Assembly: GCF_004363805.1 (NCBI RefSeq) | Contig: NZ_SNZP01000002.1 | Location: 124,001 to 188,000, forward strand | DNA from: Paludibacterium purpuratum | GTDB lineage: Bacteria > Pseudomonadota > Gammaproteobacteria > Burkholderiales > Chromobacteriaceae | Reading direction: 5' to 3' | DNA: 64,000 nucleotides | Shown here: in pieces, positions 9,878 through 18,392 of the stretch | How positions within the stretch are numbered: the first letter of the stretch is position 1 | Layout of the letters: the number at the start of each line of letters is the position of its first letter | Notes under the pieces: generated by a model | Database searches by the model: none | Seen by the model: the letters and a program-made list of their open reading frames with translations, nothing else | What the model was told of the DNA's origin: nothing | Position numbers and translations under genes: made by a program

Positions 9878-10423
9878 ATGAAATACCCCTTGCTGCTCGC
9901 TACGCTGCTCGCCCTGCCTTTGAGCGCCCAGGCAGAACGTTTCGTCCTCGAGAGTAACGCCTTGTCCAATGGCAAAACGCTCAGCCAGGCACAAGTATTC
10001 AATGGCTTTGGCTGCCACGGCGACAACCAGTCGCCGCAGCTAAGCTGGCATGGCGCGCCGGCCAACACCCGCAGCTTCGCCGTGACGGTTTACGACCCGG
10101 ATGCGCCCACCGGCAGCGGCTGGTGGCACTGGACGGTGTTCGACCTGCCGGCCGACACTCAAGCGCTGGCGGCCGGCGCCGGCAATCCGGGCGGCGCACT
10201 GCCGACCGGCGCGCACCAAGGGCGCACCGATTTCGGCACGCAGGGCTTCGGCGGCGCCTGCCCGCCGGTAGGCGATAAACCGCACCGCTACCAATTCACC
10301 GTCTGGGCACTGGATGTCGACAAGCTGGGGGTGGATGAAAACGCCAGCGGCGCGATGGTCGGCTTTTTCCTGCGCGCACACGCCTTGGCATCGACGTCCA
10401 TTACCGCGCGCTACGGACGCTAA
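9878..10423 (+). CDS. YbhB/YbcL (PEBP-like) family protein, exported
   Basis: A 181-residue protein with a clear signal peptide (MKYPLLLATLLALPLSAQA) followed by a phosphatidylethanolamine-binding-protein fold. The family ligand-pocket motifs are visible: DPDAPTGSGWWHW (about residues 72-84), the GGACPP stretch and HRYQFTVWALD. Bacterial YbhB/YbcL proteins have no agreed function; some secreted members modulate host kinase signalling. The mature protein would be periplasmic. The AraC gene begins five bases after its stop, suggesting a two-gene unit. Confidence 0.88.
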   Translation: MKYPLLLATLLALPLSAQAERFVLESNALSNGKTLSQAQVFNGFGCHGDNQSPQLSWHGAPANTRSFAVTVYDPDAPTGSGWWHWTVFDLPADTQALAAGAGNPGGALPTGAHQGRTDFGTQGFGGACPPVGDKPHRYQFTVWALDVDKLGVDENASGAMVGFFLRAHALASTSITARYGR

Positions 10424-10428
10424 ATCGC

Positions 10429-11226
10429 ATGCAGGCCGCCGTCTATCGGGAAATTCGCGTATCGCGCGGCCAAGTGGCCGCGCGCCGGATGCAAGTTCTG
10501 CACAGAGTGTCGATCCTGACGCCGGCACTCTGCCATGTCCGACATGGCTGCAAACAGGTGCAATGGCAAGGACGCATCCAACAGGCGGGGGCCGGGCAAT
10601 TAGTCCTCATGCCCGCCGGCGTTGAACTGGGGGTAATCAACCAGCCGGGACCGCAAGGCTATCTGGCCGACCTGGTCTCGCTACCCGAGGATTGGCTGCA
10701 ACACTTTCGACAGCGACTCGGCGCATCGCTACCCGTCCAGCGACCGAACGGTCTGTGCGTCGAACTCGATGCGCATAGCGCCGGCGCCTGGGCGCTTCTG
10801 CTCGCCGCGCTGGCGACCGACGCCCCGGCGCCGCTCTTACAACATCACGTCGAAGGTGTGCTGCTGGCGTTGGCGCTGGCAGGCAACGCCGCCTGGCTCT
10901 TGCGCGGACGCGACGACGCGCTCAGTGCACGCATCCAGCAACTATTGCTACAAAACCCGGCAGCCGACTGGGAGGCGGCCGGCGTGGCGCAGCAATTGCA
11001 TCTCGGCACCTCCACGCTACGCCGCCATCTGGCGCGCGAAGGCCGGCAATTCCGCGACATTCTCGACGAAGTCCGTATGAATCACGCGCTGCAGGCGCTG
11101 CAAAGTTCACGCCTACCTATCGGCGAGATCGCCGCGCAAAGCGGCTATGCCTCCGCCTCGCGCTTTGCCGTGCGCTTCCGCCAGCGCTTCGGCCTATCGC
11201 CGCGCGACTTACGCCAAACCGTATAG
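10429..11226 (+). CDS. AraC family transcriptional regulator
   Basis: A 265-residue regulator. The N-terminal about 150 residues resemble a cupin-like sensor domain (AGAGQLVLMPAGVELGVIN), and residues about 165-262 form the two-helix-turn-helix AraC domain. Recognition elements are ADWEAAGVAQQLHLGTSTLRRHLAREG and GEIAAQSGYASASRFAVRFRQRFG, the latter being the family signature. The ligand is unknown. It is set immediately after the YbhB gene (five-base gap), so it may be co-expressed with it. Confidence 0.88.
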   Translation: MQAAVYREIRVSRGQVAARRMQVLHRVSILTPALCHVRHGCKQVQWQGRIQQAGAGQLVLMPAGVELGVINQPGPQGYLADLVSLPEDWLQHFRQRLGASLPVQRPNGLCVELDAHSAGAWALLLAALATDAPAPLLQHHVEGVLLALALAGNAAWLLRGRDDALSARIQQLLLQNPAADWEAAGVAQQLHLGTSTLRRHLAREGRQFRDILDEVRMNHALQALQSSRLPIGEIAAQSGYASASRFAVRFRQRFGLSPRDLRQTV

Positions 11227-11235
11227 CTTAGCGGT

Positions 11236-11265
11236 TTGGTGCGTTGCTTCGCGAACGCACCCTAC
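11236..11265. repeat. Extragenic palindrome (REP-like), copy 2
   Basis: Arms GGTGCGTT (11238-11245) and AACGCACC (11254-11261) around GCTTCGCG, ending in CTAC. It is the reverse-complement orientation of copy 1 and lies between the convergent araC-type and thiolase genes. Confidence 0.75.
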
Positions 11266-11275
11266 GGCCGGGCAG

Positions 11276-12445
11276 TTAAAGCAGCTCCACCGCCATCGCC
11301 GTGGCTTCGCCGCCACCGATGCACAGACTGGCCACGCCGCGTCGGCCGCCAGTCTGCATCAGCGCCGAGATCAGCGTCACCAGAATGCGCGCGCCGGAAG
11401 CGCCGATCGGGTGCCCCAGTGCGCAGGCGCCGCCGCGAATATTGAGCTTGGCATGCGGCAGATCCAATTCGCGCATGGCCGCCAGCGCCACCACCGCGAA
11501 CGCCTCGTTCACCTCGAACAAGTCCACCTCGCCCACCGACCAGCCGATGCGTGCCAGCAGCTTTTTCATCGCGCCGACCGGTGCGGTGGTGAACCAGGCA
11601 GGCGCCTGAGCGTGCGTGGCGTGGCCGACGATGCGCGCCAGCGGTTTGAGTCCGCGGCGCACCGCCTCGCCTTGCGACATCAGCACCAGCGCCGCCGCAC
11701 CGTCGGAGATCGAACTGGCATTGGCCGCCGTGACGGTGCCGTCTTTCTGGAAAGCCGGTTTGAGCAGCGGGATCTTGTCCGCCCGCGCTTTAAGCGGCTG
11801 TTCGTCCTGCACCACCGGCTTATCGTCGCCGACCGTCACGATTTCGGCGGCGAACGCACCGCTCTGGATCGCAGTTTGCGCGCGCGCCAGCGACTCCAGC
11901 GCATAAGCATCCTGTTCGGCACGGCTAAAGCCGTAGTGCGCCGCGCATTGCTCGGCGAACACCCCCATCAGCTGGCCCTTGTCGTAGGCGTCCTCCAGCC
12001 CGTCGAGAAACATATGGTCCTTCAGTTCGCCATGACCGAGACGTAGGCCGGTGCGTGCCTTGGGTATCAAGTAGGGTGCGCGGCTCATGCTCTCCATACC
12101 GCCGGCCACCATCACGCTGGCCGAGCCGGCGCATAACTGATCGTGCGCCAGCATCACCGCCTTCATACCCGAGCCGCACATCTTGTTGATGGTCAGGCAG
12201 GCCGTCGCCTCGGGCAGCCCGCCCTTGAGCGCCGCCTGGCGCGCCGGAGCCTGCCCCTGCCCCGCCCCGAGCACATTGCCCATGATGACCTCCTCGACGC
12301 TATCGGCGCTCAAACCGGCGCGCGCCACCGCGGCACGGATCGCCGCGGCGCCCAGTTCGCCGGCGGATAAATGAGCAAGATCGCCCTGCAAGCCGGCGAT
12401 CGGGGTGCGCGCCATACCGACAATTACGATTGCATCGTCATGCAT
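11276..12445 (-). CDS. Acetyl-CoA C-acyltransferase (thiolase)
   Basis: A 389-residue thiolase, full length. The acylated nucleophile is Cys90 in NKMCGSGMKAV. The C-terminal catalytic motifs are GHPIGASGAR (His about 349) and CIGGGEATAMAVE (Cys about 379). Such enzymes either condense two acetyl-CoA or cleave 3-ketoacyl-CoA; the sequence resembles the biosynthetic/degradative AtoB-PhaA group, and the direction cannot be fixed. It diverges from the acyl-CoA operon at 12564, and the shared 118-base gap holds a candidate operator, so both arms are probably controlled together. Confidence 0.92.
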   Translation of the reverse strand: MHDDAIVIVGMARTPIAGLQGDLAHLSAGELGAAAIRAAVARAGLSADSVEEVIMGNVLGAGQGQAPARQAALKGGLPEATACLTINKMCGSGMKAVMLAHDQLCAGSASVMVAGGMESMSRAPYLIPKARTGLRLGHGELKDHMFLDGLEDAYDKGQLMGVFAEQCAAHYGFSRAEQDAYALESLARAQTAIQSGAFAAEIVTVGDDKPVVQDEQPLKARADKIPLLKPAFQKDGTVTAANASSISDGAAALVLMSQGEAVRRGLKPLARIVGHATHAQAPAWFTTAPVGAMKKLLARIGWSVGEVDLFEVNEAFAVVALAAMRELDLPHAKLNIRGGACALGHPIGASGARILVTLISALMQTGGRRGVASLCIGGGEATAMAVELL

Positions 12446-12500
12446 TACCGTGCTCCTTCAATTGGTGGGTGATATTGCCATGCATCGATCATAGACTTAA

Positions 12501-12530
12501 TTGACGTTAACGTAAACGTTACGCTATGGT
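12501..12530 (+). promoter_or_regulatory. Promoter with LiuR-like (MerR-type) operator in its spacer
   Basis: A -35 TTGACG (12501-12506) and a -10 TATGGT (12525-12530) are separated by 18 bases. The spacer holds overlapping dyads: the perfect palindrome ACGTTAACGT (12504-12513) and TAACGT-AA-ACGTTA (12508-12521). An operator inside a long spacer is typical of MerR-family control. The ACGTTAACGTAAAC core resembles, from memory, the LiuR motif for branched-chain amino acid and fatty-acid catabolism. No liuR gene is in this window. Confidence 0.55.
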
Positions 12531-12563
12531 TAGCGCATCAGCACCAGCACAAGGAACCGCCCG

Positions 12564-13412
12564 ATGAAGCTAGAACGCATCGCCGTTGTCGGCGCCGGCA
12601 CCATGGGCCACGGCATAGCCCAGGTCCTGGCCGCCAGCGGCTGTCAAGTCGCCCTGACCGACGTCTCTGCCAGTGCCGTCGACACCGCACTGAGCAAGAT
12701 CGCCGCCAGCCTGGAACGTTTTTGCCAAAAAGGGGCGATCAGCCAAGCGGACAAAACCGCCACCCTCGACCGCCTGTACCCGGCCGGTGCACTGTCGGAA
12801 TTGGCCGATCGCCAGATCGTGATCGAGGCCGCCAGCGAGAACGAGGCCATCAAGCGGCAAATCTTCCAGGATCTCGACCACCATTGCCCGCCGGACACTA
12901 TTCTGGCCTCCAACACCTCGTCGATTCCGCTGACCCGCATCGCGGCTTGGACCCGACGCCCGGCACAGGTGATCGGCATGCATTTCATGAATCCGGTACC
13001 GCTGATGCCGCTCGTGGAGGTCATACGCGGCCTAGCCACCTCGGATGCCGTCTGGCAAGCGGTGATGACGCTGGCTCGCCAGGCGGGCAAGACGCCGGTG
13101 ACGGTCATGGACGCACCGGGTTTCGTCTCCAACCGAATCCTGATGCCGATGATCAACGAGGCGGCATTCGCACTGTACGAGCGCGTCGCCAACGCGGAAG
13201 ACATCGACACCGTCATGAAGCTCGGCATGAACCACCCGATGGGCCCGTTGGCATTGGCCGACTTGATCGGCCTCGACACTTGCCTCTCGATCATGGACGT
13301 GCTTTACCGCGAATTCCGTGACAGCAAATACCGCGCCTGCCCACTCCTGACGCAAATGGTTGCCGCCGGACGGCTTGGCAAGAAGAGCGGACAGGGCTTC
13401 TACATCTACTGA
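12564..13412 (+). CDS. 3-hydroxyacyl-CoA (3-hydroxybutyryl-CoA) dehydrogenase
   Basis: A 282-residue NAD(P)-dependent dehydrogenase that interconverts 3-hydroxyacyl-CoA and 3-ketoacyl-CoA. The dinucleotide motif VVGAGTMGHG (about residues 8-17) is followed by an acidic residue at the end of strand 2 (LTD), favouring NAD. The catalytic His is in MHFMNPVP, with the Glu-containing IVIEAASENEAIK segment before it. It matches the stand-alone Hbd/PaaH/FadB2 type rather than the fused FadB. It is the first gene of a tight operon; the acyl-CoA dehydrogenase starts 13 bases later. Confidence 0.92.
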   Translation: MKLERIAVVGAGTMGHGIAQVLAASGCQVALTDVSASAVDTALSKIAASLERFCQKGAISQADKTATLDRLYPAGALSELADRQIVIEAASENEAIKRQIFQDLDHHCPPDTILASNTSSIPLTRIAAWTRRPAQVIGMHFMNPVPLMPLVEVIRGLATSDAVWQAVMTLARQAGKTPVTVMDAPGFVSNRILMPMINEAAFALYERVANAEDIDTVMKLGMNHPMGPLALADLIGLDTCLSIMDVLYREFRDSKYRACPLLTQMVAAGRLGKKSGQGFYIY

Positions 13413-13425
13413 ACGGAGACCGCTC

Positions 13426-14586
13426 ATGGACTTTGCCCTCAACGAGGATCAGTGCGCCTTCCAGGACGCCGCACGCCGTTTCGCCCGCGAGGAACTGGCG
13501 CCCAAGGCCGCTCAATGGGATGAACAGGAACACTTCCCGCTCGAAACGATCCGTCAGGCAGCCGATCTGGGCTTTTGCGGCTTATACGTGCCGGAACGCT
13601 TCGGCGGACTGGGGCTTGGCCGTTTGGACGCCGCCATCGTGTTCGAAGAACTGGCCGCCGGCTGTACCGCCACCGCCGCCTACCTGACCATCCACAATAT
13701 GGTGACCTGGATGGTGGCGAGCTTCGCCCAAGAGGCAGTAGCCCAACGCTGGGCTCCAAAAATGGTGAGCGGCGAACTGCTCGGCAGTTACTGCCTGACC
13801 GAGCCGAACGCCGGCTCAGACGCGGCCTCGCTACAAACGCGCGCCGAGCGCGTCGATGGCGGCTATCGCCTCAGCGGTTCGAAGATGTTCATTTCCGGCG
13901 CCGGCAGCACCGAAGTGTTGGTGGTCATGGCACGTAGCGGCGGCCCGGGCGCCGGTGGCATCTCGGCCTTTCTCGTGCCCGCCGATGCTGACGGCATTCT
14001 CTATGGCAAAAAAGAACGTAAAATGGGTTGGTGTAGCCAGCCGACGCGTACCATCGCCTTCGATCAGGTATCGATCCCGGCGGAAAACTTGCTGGGCCGA
14101 GAAGGCGAAGGTTTCAAACTGGCGATGCGCGGCCTGGACGGCGGCCGCATCAATATCGGCGCCTGCGCTATCGGCTGCGCCCAGGCGGCATTGAATGCCG
14201 CCGCCGGCTATGTCGCGGAGCGACGTCAGTTCGGGCAGCCATTGGCCGAGATGCAAAGCGTGCAGTTCCGCCTGGCGGACATGTTGACCGAACTGGTGGC
14301 AGCGCGACAAATGGTACGGCTGGCGGCCTGGCAATTGGATCAGGCTAGCCGCGACGCCAGCGCTTATTGCGCCATGGCCAAGCGCTTCGCGACCGATGTC
14401 GGCTTCAAGGTGGCCAATGAAGCGTTGCAATTATTCGGCGGCTACGGTTATCTCAAGGACTTCCCGCTGGAACGTCATGTACGCGATGCGCGCGTGCATC
14501 AGATCCTGGAAGGCACCAACGAAATCATGCGGCTGATCATTGCCCGCAAACTGTTGAGCGACGGCGCGCTCGACCAACTGCGTTAG
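13426..14586 (+). CDS. Acyl-CoA dehydrogenase (short/branched chain)
   Basis: About 386 residues of FAD-dependent acyl-CoA dehydrogenase. Family signatures are YCLTEPNAGSDAASL, the FAD/substrate segment GMKERKMGW-like KKERKMGWCSQPT, and QLFGGYGYLKDFPLER. The catalytic base is about Glu362 in ILEGTNEIMR, the position used by short-chain and isobutyryl-CoA dehydrogenases. With the hydrolase at 15369 as neighbour, isobutyryl-CoA (valine pathway) is a plausible substrate, but this is inference. The start at 13426 is chosen because an ACGGAGAC ribosome-binding site precedes it; earlier in-frame codons overlap the dehydrogenase gene. Confidence 0.92.
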   Translation: MDFALNEDQCAFQDAARRFAREELAPKAAQWDEQEHFPLETIRQAADLGFCGLYVPERFGGLGLGRLDAAIVFEELAAGCTATAAYLTIHNMVTWMVASFAQEAVAQRWAPKMVSGELLGSYCLTEPNAGSDAASLQTRAERVDGGYRLSGSKMFISGAGSTEVLVVMARSGGPGAGGISAFLVPADADGILYGKKERKMGWCSQPTRTIAFDQVSIPAENLLGREGEGFKLAMRGLDGGRINIGACAIGCAQAALNAAAGYVAERRQFGQPLAEMQSVQFRLADMLTELVAARQMVRLAAWQLDQASRDASAYCAMAKRFATDVGFKVANEALQLFGGYGYLKDFPLERHVRDARVHQILEGTNEIMRLIIARKLLSDGALDQLR

Positions 14587-14595
14587 GAGAACGTC

Positions 14596-15372
14596 ATGTC
14601 CGACACCCTGAAACTGGAGCGTACCGGCCACACGGCAGTGCTATACCTGGACAACCCGCCGGCCAACACCTTCACCCGCGACAATCTGGTGGCGCTGAAA
14701 CAGTTGCTTCACCAACTGGCGGCCGAGGGCGATATCTACGCACTGGTCATCACCGGCAGCGGCAGTAAATTCTTCTCGGCCGGCGCCGATCTCAAGCAAT
14801 TCGCCAGCGGCGACAAAGCGCTGGCGCAGACACTGGCGATCCTGTTCGGCGAAGCCTTCGAGGCCTTGTCCGCTTTCCGCGGCCTGACCATCGCCGCCAT
14901 CAACGGCTACGCCATGGGCGGCGGACTGGAATGCGCATTGGCCTGCGACCTGCGCATTGCCGAAGAACAGGCGCTGCTCGCGCTACCGGAAGCCAGCGTG
15001 GGTCTGCTACCCTGTGCCGGCGGCACGCAAAACCTACCCTGGTTGGTGGGCGAAGGCTGGGCCAAGCGCATGGTCCTATGCGGAGAGCGCGTCGATGCGG
15101 CAACCGCCTTGCGCATCGGCTTGATCGAACAGATGGTGCCAACGGGCCAGGCCCTTGCCGCCGCGATGAAACTGGCAGAGCAAGCGGCGCGCCAGTCGCC
15201 CACGTCGCTGATCGCCTGCAAGACACTGATTCAGTCGGGACGCCACCACCCGATCGCCAGCAATCTGGTGCGCGAACGCGAAGCCTTCGCACGCTTATTC
15301 GATAGCGAGAACCAGCGCGAGGGCGTCAATGCCTTCCTGGAAAAACGCAGTCCACAATGGAAAAAAGCATGA
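14596..15372 (+). CDS. Enoyl-CoA hydratase/isomerase
   Basis: A 258-residue crotonase-fold protein that would hydrate 2-enoyl-CoA to 3-hydroxyacyl-CoA. The oxyanion-hole segments are GSGSKFFSAGADLKQF (about 52-67) and NGYAMGGGLECALACDLR (about 101-118). ALPEASVGLLPCAGGTQNLPWLVG carries the Glu at the second catalytic position, while the first catalytic Glu site reads differently (AMGGGLECAL), so exact chemistry is open. It starts nine bases after the dehydrogenase and overlaps the next gene by four bases (ATGA), both signs of one operon. Confidence 0.9.
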   Translation: MSDTLKLERTGHTAVLYLDNPPANTFTRDNLVALKQLLHQLAAEGDIYALVITGSGSKFFSAGADLKQFASGDKALAQTLAILFGEAFEALSAFRGLTIAAINGYAMGGGLECALACDLRIAEEQALLALPEASVGLLPCAGGTQNLPWLVGEGWAKRMVLCGERVDAATALRIGLIEQMVPTGQALAAAMKLAEQAARQSPTSLIACKTLIQSGRHHPIASNLVREREAFARLFDSENQREGVNAFLEKRSPQWKKA

Positions 15373-16481
15373 ATCCGGTCGAGTTCGCCACCCTGCCCTG
15401 CGGCCAAGGACACAGCGTCGGGCTAGCCACCCTCAATAGCGAAAAGACGCTCAATGCGTTGACGCTACCGATGATCCGCGCACTCGACGCGCAGTTGATC
15501 GCCTGGGAGCAAGACCCGAGCATCGTCTGCGTCGTATTGTGCGGCGCCGGCGACAAGGCGTTCTGCGCCGGCGGCGACGTGCGCGCCTTACGCGCAGCGC
15601 TAGTGGAAGACCCGCGGCCGGCGCCGCATCCGGTCGCCCAGACTTTTTTCAGCGAAGAATACACGCTTGACTACCGCATCCACTGCTATCGTAAACCGCT
15701 GATCGTCTGGGGCGGCGGCATCGTCATGGGCGGCGGGCTCGGCCTCATGGCCGGCGCCAGCCACCGCGTGTTGACCGGTGCAAGCCGCATCGCCATGCCG
15801 GAAATCACCATCGGCCTCTATCCGGATGTCGGCGGCAGCTGGTTTTTGTCGCGCATGCCGGCACGCATCGGCCTGTACCTGGCCCTGACCGGCGCGCCGC
15901 TCAACGCCGCCGACGCACTCTTGCTCAACCTGGGCGATCACATCCTGGCGCCGGGCGCCTTCGAAGCCATGCTCGACCGGCTATGCGACTGGCACTGGCC
16001 GGCCGACCCGCGAGAACACGCAACCAGCGTCAGCCAGTTGCTGGGCTCGATGGAAGATCACACTGCGCTCGACAGCCCTGTGAAGCGTCATTTCGACACC
16101 ATCCGCCGCTTGATGAATCAAGGCTCCCTCACCGATGTGGTACACGCCATCGAATGTGCCGCCTTCGACGACCCCTGGCTCGCCCGCGCTCGCGAGGGCA
16201 TCCTGCACGGCTGCCCGACCACCGCGGCGCTGTCGTGGGAAATCGAACGCCGCACCGCACACCAATCGTTGGCGGATGTCCTGCGCATGGAGCTGACCCT
16301 ATCGGTCAACATCTGTGCTCGCACGGACTTCATCGAGGGCGTGCGCGCGCTACTGGTGGACAAGGATCGGCAGCCGAAGTGGTCGCGCGGCTGGGGCGAG
16401 CTCGATCATGCCTGGATCGACAGCCATTTCGATTCGCCGTGGCCCGAGGGTGCCCACCCGCTGGCGGGGTTGGGCATCTAG
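15369..16481 (+). CDS. 3-hydroxyisobutyryl-CoA hydrolase-like crotonase
   Basis: About 370 residues, longer than ordinary enoyl-CoA hydratases and typical of the HIBCH group. Features are GDKAFCAGGDVRALR, WGGGIVMGGGLGLMAGASHRV and MPEITIGLYPDVGGSWFLSRMP, where the Glu-Ile-Thr-Ile-Gly-Leu-Tyr-Pro-Asp run is characteristic of the hydrolase branch. HIBCH frees 3-hydroxyisobutyrate from its CoA ester in valine breakdown. The start at 15369 forms an ATGA overlap with the upstream stop; an ATG 12 bases earlier is an alternative. No 3-hydroxyisobutyrate dehydrogenase follows, so the pathway must finish elsewhere. Confidence 0.85.
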   Translation: MNPVEFATLPCGQGHSVGLATLNSEKTLNALTLPMIRALDAQLIAWEQDPSIVCVVLCGAGDKAFCAGGDVRALRAALVEDPRPAPHPVAQTFFSEEYTLDYRIHCYRKPLIVWGGGIVMGGGLGLMAGASHRVLTGASRIAMPEITIGLYPDVGGSWFLSRMPARIGLYLALTGAPLNAADALLLNLGDHILAPGAFEAMLDRLCDWHWPADPREHATSVSQLLGSMEDHTALDSPVKRHFDTIRRLMNQGSLTDVVHAIECAAFDDPWLARAREGILHGCPTTAALSWEIERRTAHQSLADVLRMELTLSVNICARTDFIEGVRALLVDKDRQPKWSRGWGELDHAWIDSHFDSPWPEGAHPLAGLGI

Positions 16482-16490
16482 GGTCTGTGA

Positions 16491-16511
16491 CCCCGGGTAC
16501 CACGCCCGGGG
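16491..16511 (+). terminator. Hairpin after the acyl-CoA operon
   Basis: CCCCGGG (16491-16497) and CCCGGGG (16505-16511) pair perfectly around a seven-base loop, ten bases after the operon stop codon. There is no T-run, so it may be a 3' stabiliser or weak terminator. Confidence 0.35.
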
Positions 16512-16717
16512 ATTGGCCACCCCACTACATCGGGGGCGCGATTTGGCATTCGAGCCCATATGTGGCATGCTTCGCCCAAGTGAGGAGCTTGCTCGCCGCA
16601 CTATGCCGACGCTTGCCGTCTCCCCATGTATCCGCATCTTACCCGCGCCATGCCGGCACCCTTGCAACCGGGAAGGGAGAGGTGCATTCAGGTTCATGAT
16701 CCTGAGGTATCCCTTCT

Positions 16718-17542
16718 ATGGCCATTTCCGGAAGTGAATTGGGCATCATTGCCCGCTTGTTGCATAGCCTGCGCGCCGAAAGGCCGCGCCGGCCCCGAGT
16801 CGTCTGCTTGGGCTACCCGGACATCCTGGCCGATGCCGGCACCTTTGCCAATCTTGGGCTGGGTATCTCGTGGGACAAAGTCGCCAAGCGCGAGGACAGC
16901 CAGGCGGCTTGGCAGGCTCACGGGCTCGACATGGCGGACACCGGCATGTGCGAGGCCGCCTCGTTGTTCGAGCAGATGAACAGCGAATTATGGATCGTTT
17001 CCGACCAGTCGCTCGCCTGCCCGCACATTGTGCACGACATGAACTATCCGATTGCCGGCGCATTACGGCGCCAGCTCGGCGAAGTCGACATGATCATCGA
17101 TCCCGGCATGCTATCGGCCCAATTCAATATCGCCCAGGGCTTCCAGAACATCGACCTCCTGCTATCCAGGCAGGGGATCGTCTATCATCAGTCGACGGTT
17201 GTCGCGCCTAATCAGACTTTCTGGGGCATCAGCCCGACGGCCTTCTACGACTTCTACGAGCCGCGCGGTTATATTCTCGGCATTCCCTGCCTATGGGCGA
17301 CCCAACGGGACGCGCGTGGGTTTGAGCCGGTATTGCAAGAAGCCAACCCCTTCGAAACCTACCCGCAGTATCCCCCGAACCTTTTCGGATCGTTCATTTT
17401 CCGCAAAGGCGTTCGTGCGATGCATGACCTCAGATTCCCGATTCAGCGGTGCTATTCGGGCAGGCCGACCAACATTCAATTGGCAGATTTCATTGCCGAT
17501 GCCATACCGCCGTCGCATGTGATCCGCCTTCCGCGCAATTAG
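16718..17542 (+). CDS. Methyltransferase-like protein with degraded motif (paralogue A)
   Basis: A 274-residue soluble protein I cannot assign to a named family member. It is a clear paralogue of the next gene: PRVVCLGYPDIL matches PRVLALGYPTFL, HDMNYPI matches LDLNLPI, and DMIIDPG...FNIAQGFQNIDLLLSRQGIVYHQ matches DLILDPG...FNVAQVFHSIDQLLDEGGFVFHQ. That last block resembles the post-strand-4 region of class I SAM methyltransferases (D..GT.EH.FN...A....LL..GG...H). Here the GTVEH segment of the partner reads GMLSA, so the Glu-His pair is lost. A glycine-rich motif I is not obvious. It may be an inactive partner of paralogue B; this is inference. Confidence 0.6.
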   Translation: MAISGSELGIIARLLHSLRAERPRRPRVVCLGYPDILADAGTFANLGLGISWDKVAKREDSQAAWQAHGLDMADTGMCEAASLFEQMNSELWIVSDQSLACPHIVHDMNYPIAGALRRQLGEVDMIIDPGMLSAQFNIAQGFQNIDLLLSRQGIVYHQSTVVAPNQTFWGISPTAFYDFYEPRGYILGIPCLWATQRDARGFEPVLQEANPFETYPQYPPNLFGSFIFRKGVRAMHDLRFPIQRCYSGRPTNIQLADFIADAIPPSHVIRLPRN

Positions 17543-17580
17543 CAAAATTGTTATCGCAAAGATTTTAATGGAGAGCCGAC

Positions 17581-18390
17581 ATGGCCCTATTGGTGACTGA
17601 ACTGCGCGTGCTGGAATATTTCATCCAGCGGATCAAAGACGAGAAACAAAGACAGCCCCGCGTTCTGGCCTTGGGCTATCCCACCTTTCTGGCATTGCCC
17701 GAGTATTTTACCGAGCTGGGTATATCGGTCGACTGGCGGGGGGTGAAACAGCTGGCGAATAGTGCCGGTACCTGGCAGGGGCACGGATGGCACGACGTCG
17801 CCGATCAACCCATGCTCGAAACGCGCAGTTTGTTTGAAAACCTGGGTTGTGAATTTGTCGCCGTCGATGCCATTACCTGGGGCGGGGAGGATTTCATCCT
17901 CGACTTGAACTTGCCGATCGACGAGGCCACGCTCACCGCACTCGGCAAGTTCGATCTGATCCTGGATCCGGGCACCGTCGAACACTGTTTCAATGTCGCC
18001 CAGGTCTTCCACAGCATCGATCAATTACTGGACGAGGGCGGCTTCGTGTTCCACCAGGTGGCGGTGGCTTTTCCGAATCATGGCCACTGGAACATGAGCC
18101 CGATTGCGCTCTTCGCCTTCTATCATCATCGTCAATATGCGCTTGGCCAGCCGTATGTATGGAGCGGCTCGTTGTATCCGCGCATCCCGGTGTTCCATCG
18201 CATCCACCCCGGCGGTCTGTTCACCGGTTACCCCGCGCCGTTGATCGGCGCCCTCAGTTTCCGCAAAACCGTACACCAGACGACAGATTGCGGCTTCCCG
18301 TCGCTGCAAGGAATTCAGTCGGTGATCAATGAATTGCCGCTGGAAGACTGGTGCCGGACGGCCCTACCCGCCACCCACTGCGTGGATTGA
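17581..18390 (+). CDS. Class I SAM methyltransferase-like protein (paralogue B)
   Basis: A 269-residue protein, 38 bases after paralogue A with its own GGAGA ribosome-binding site. FDLILDPGTVEHCFN (about residues 123-137) followed by the helix and DEGGFVFHQVAV strand fits motif IV and following elements of small class I SAM-dependent methyltransferases found with glycan or secondary-metabolite genes. HWNMSPIALFAFYHHRQY is a further match to that group as I remember it. The N-terminal nucleotide-binding strand (PRVLALGYPTFL) lacks the GxGxG loop. No substrate can be inferred, and no glycan gene is nearby. Confidence 0.6.
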   Translation: MALLVTELRVLEYFIQRIKDEKQRQPRVLALGYPTFLALPEYFTELGISVDWRGVKQLANSAGTWQGHGWHDVADQPMLETRSLFENLGCEFVAVDAITWGGEDFILDLNLPIDEATLTALGKFDLILDPGTVEHCFNVAQVFHSIDQLLDEGGFVFHQVAVAFPNHGHWNMSPIALFAFYHHRQYALGQPYVWSGSLYPRIPVFHRIHPGGLFTGYPAPLIGALSFRKTVHQTTDCGFPSLQGIQSVINELPLEDWCRTALPATHCVD

Positions 18391-18392
18391 AA

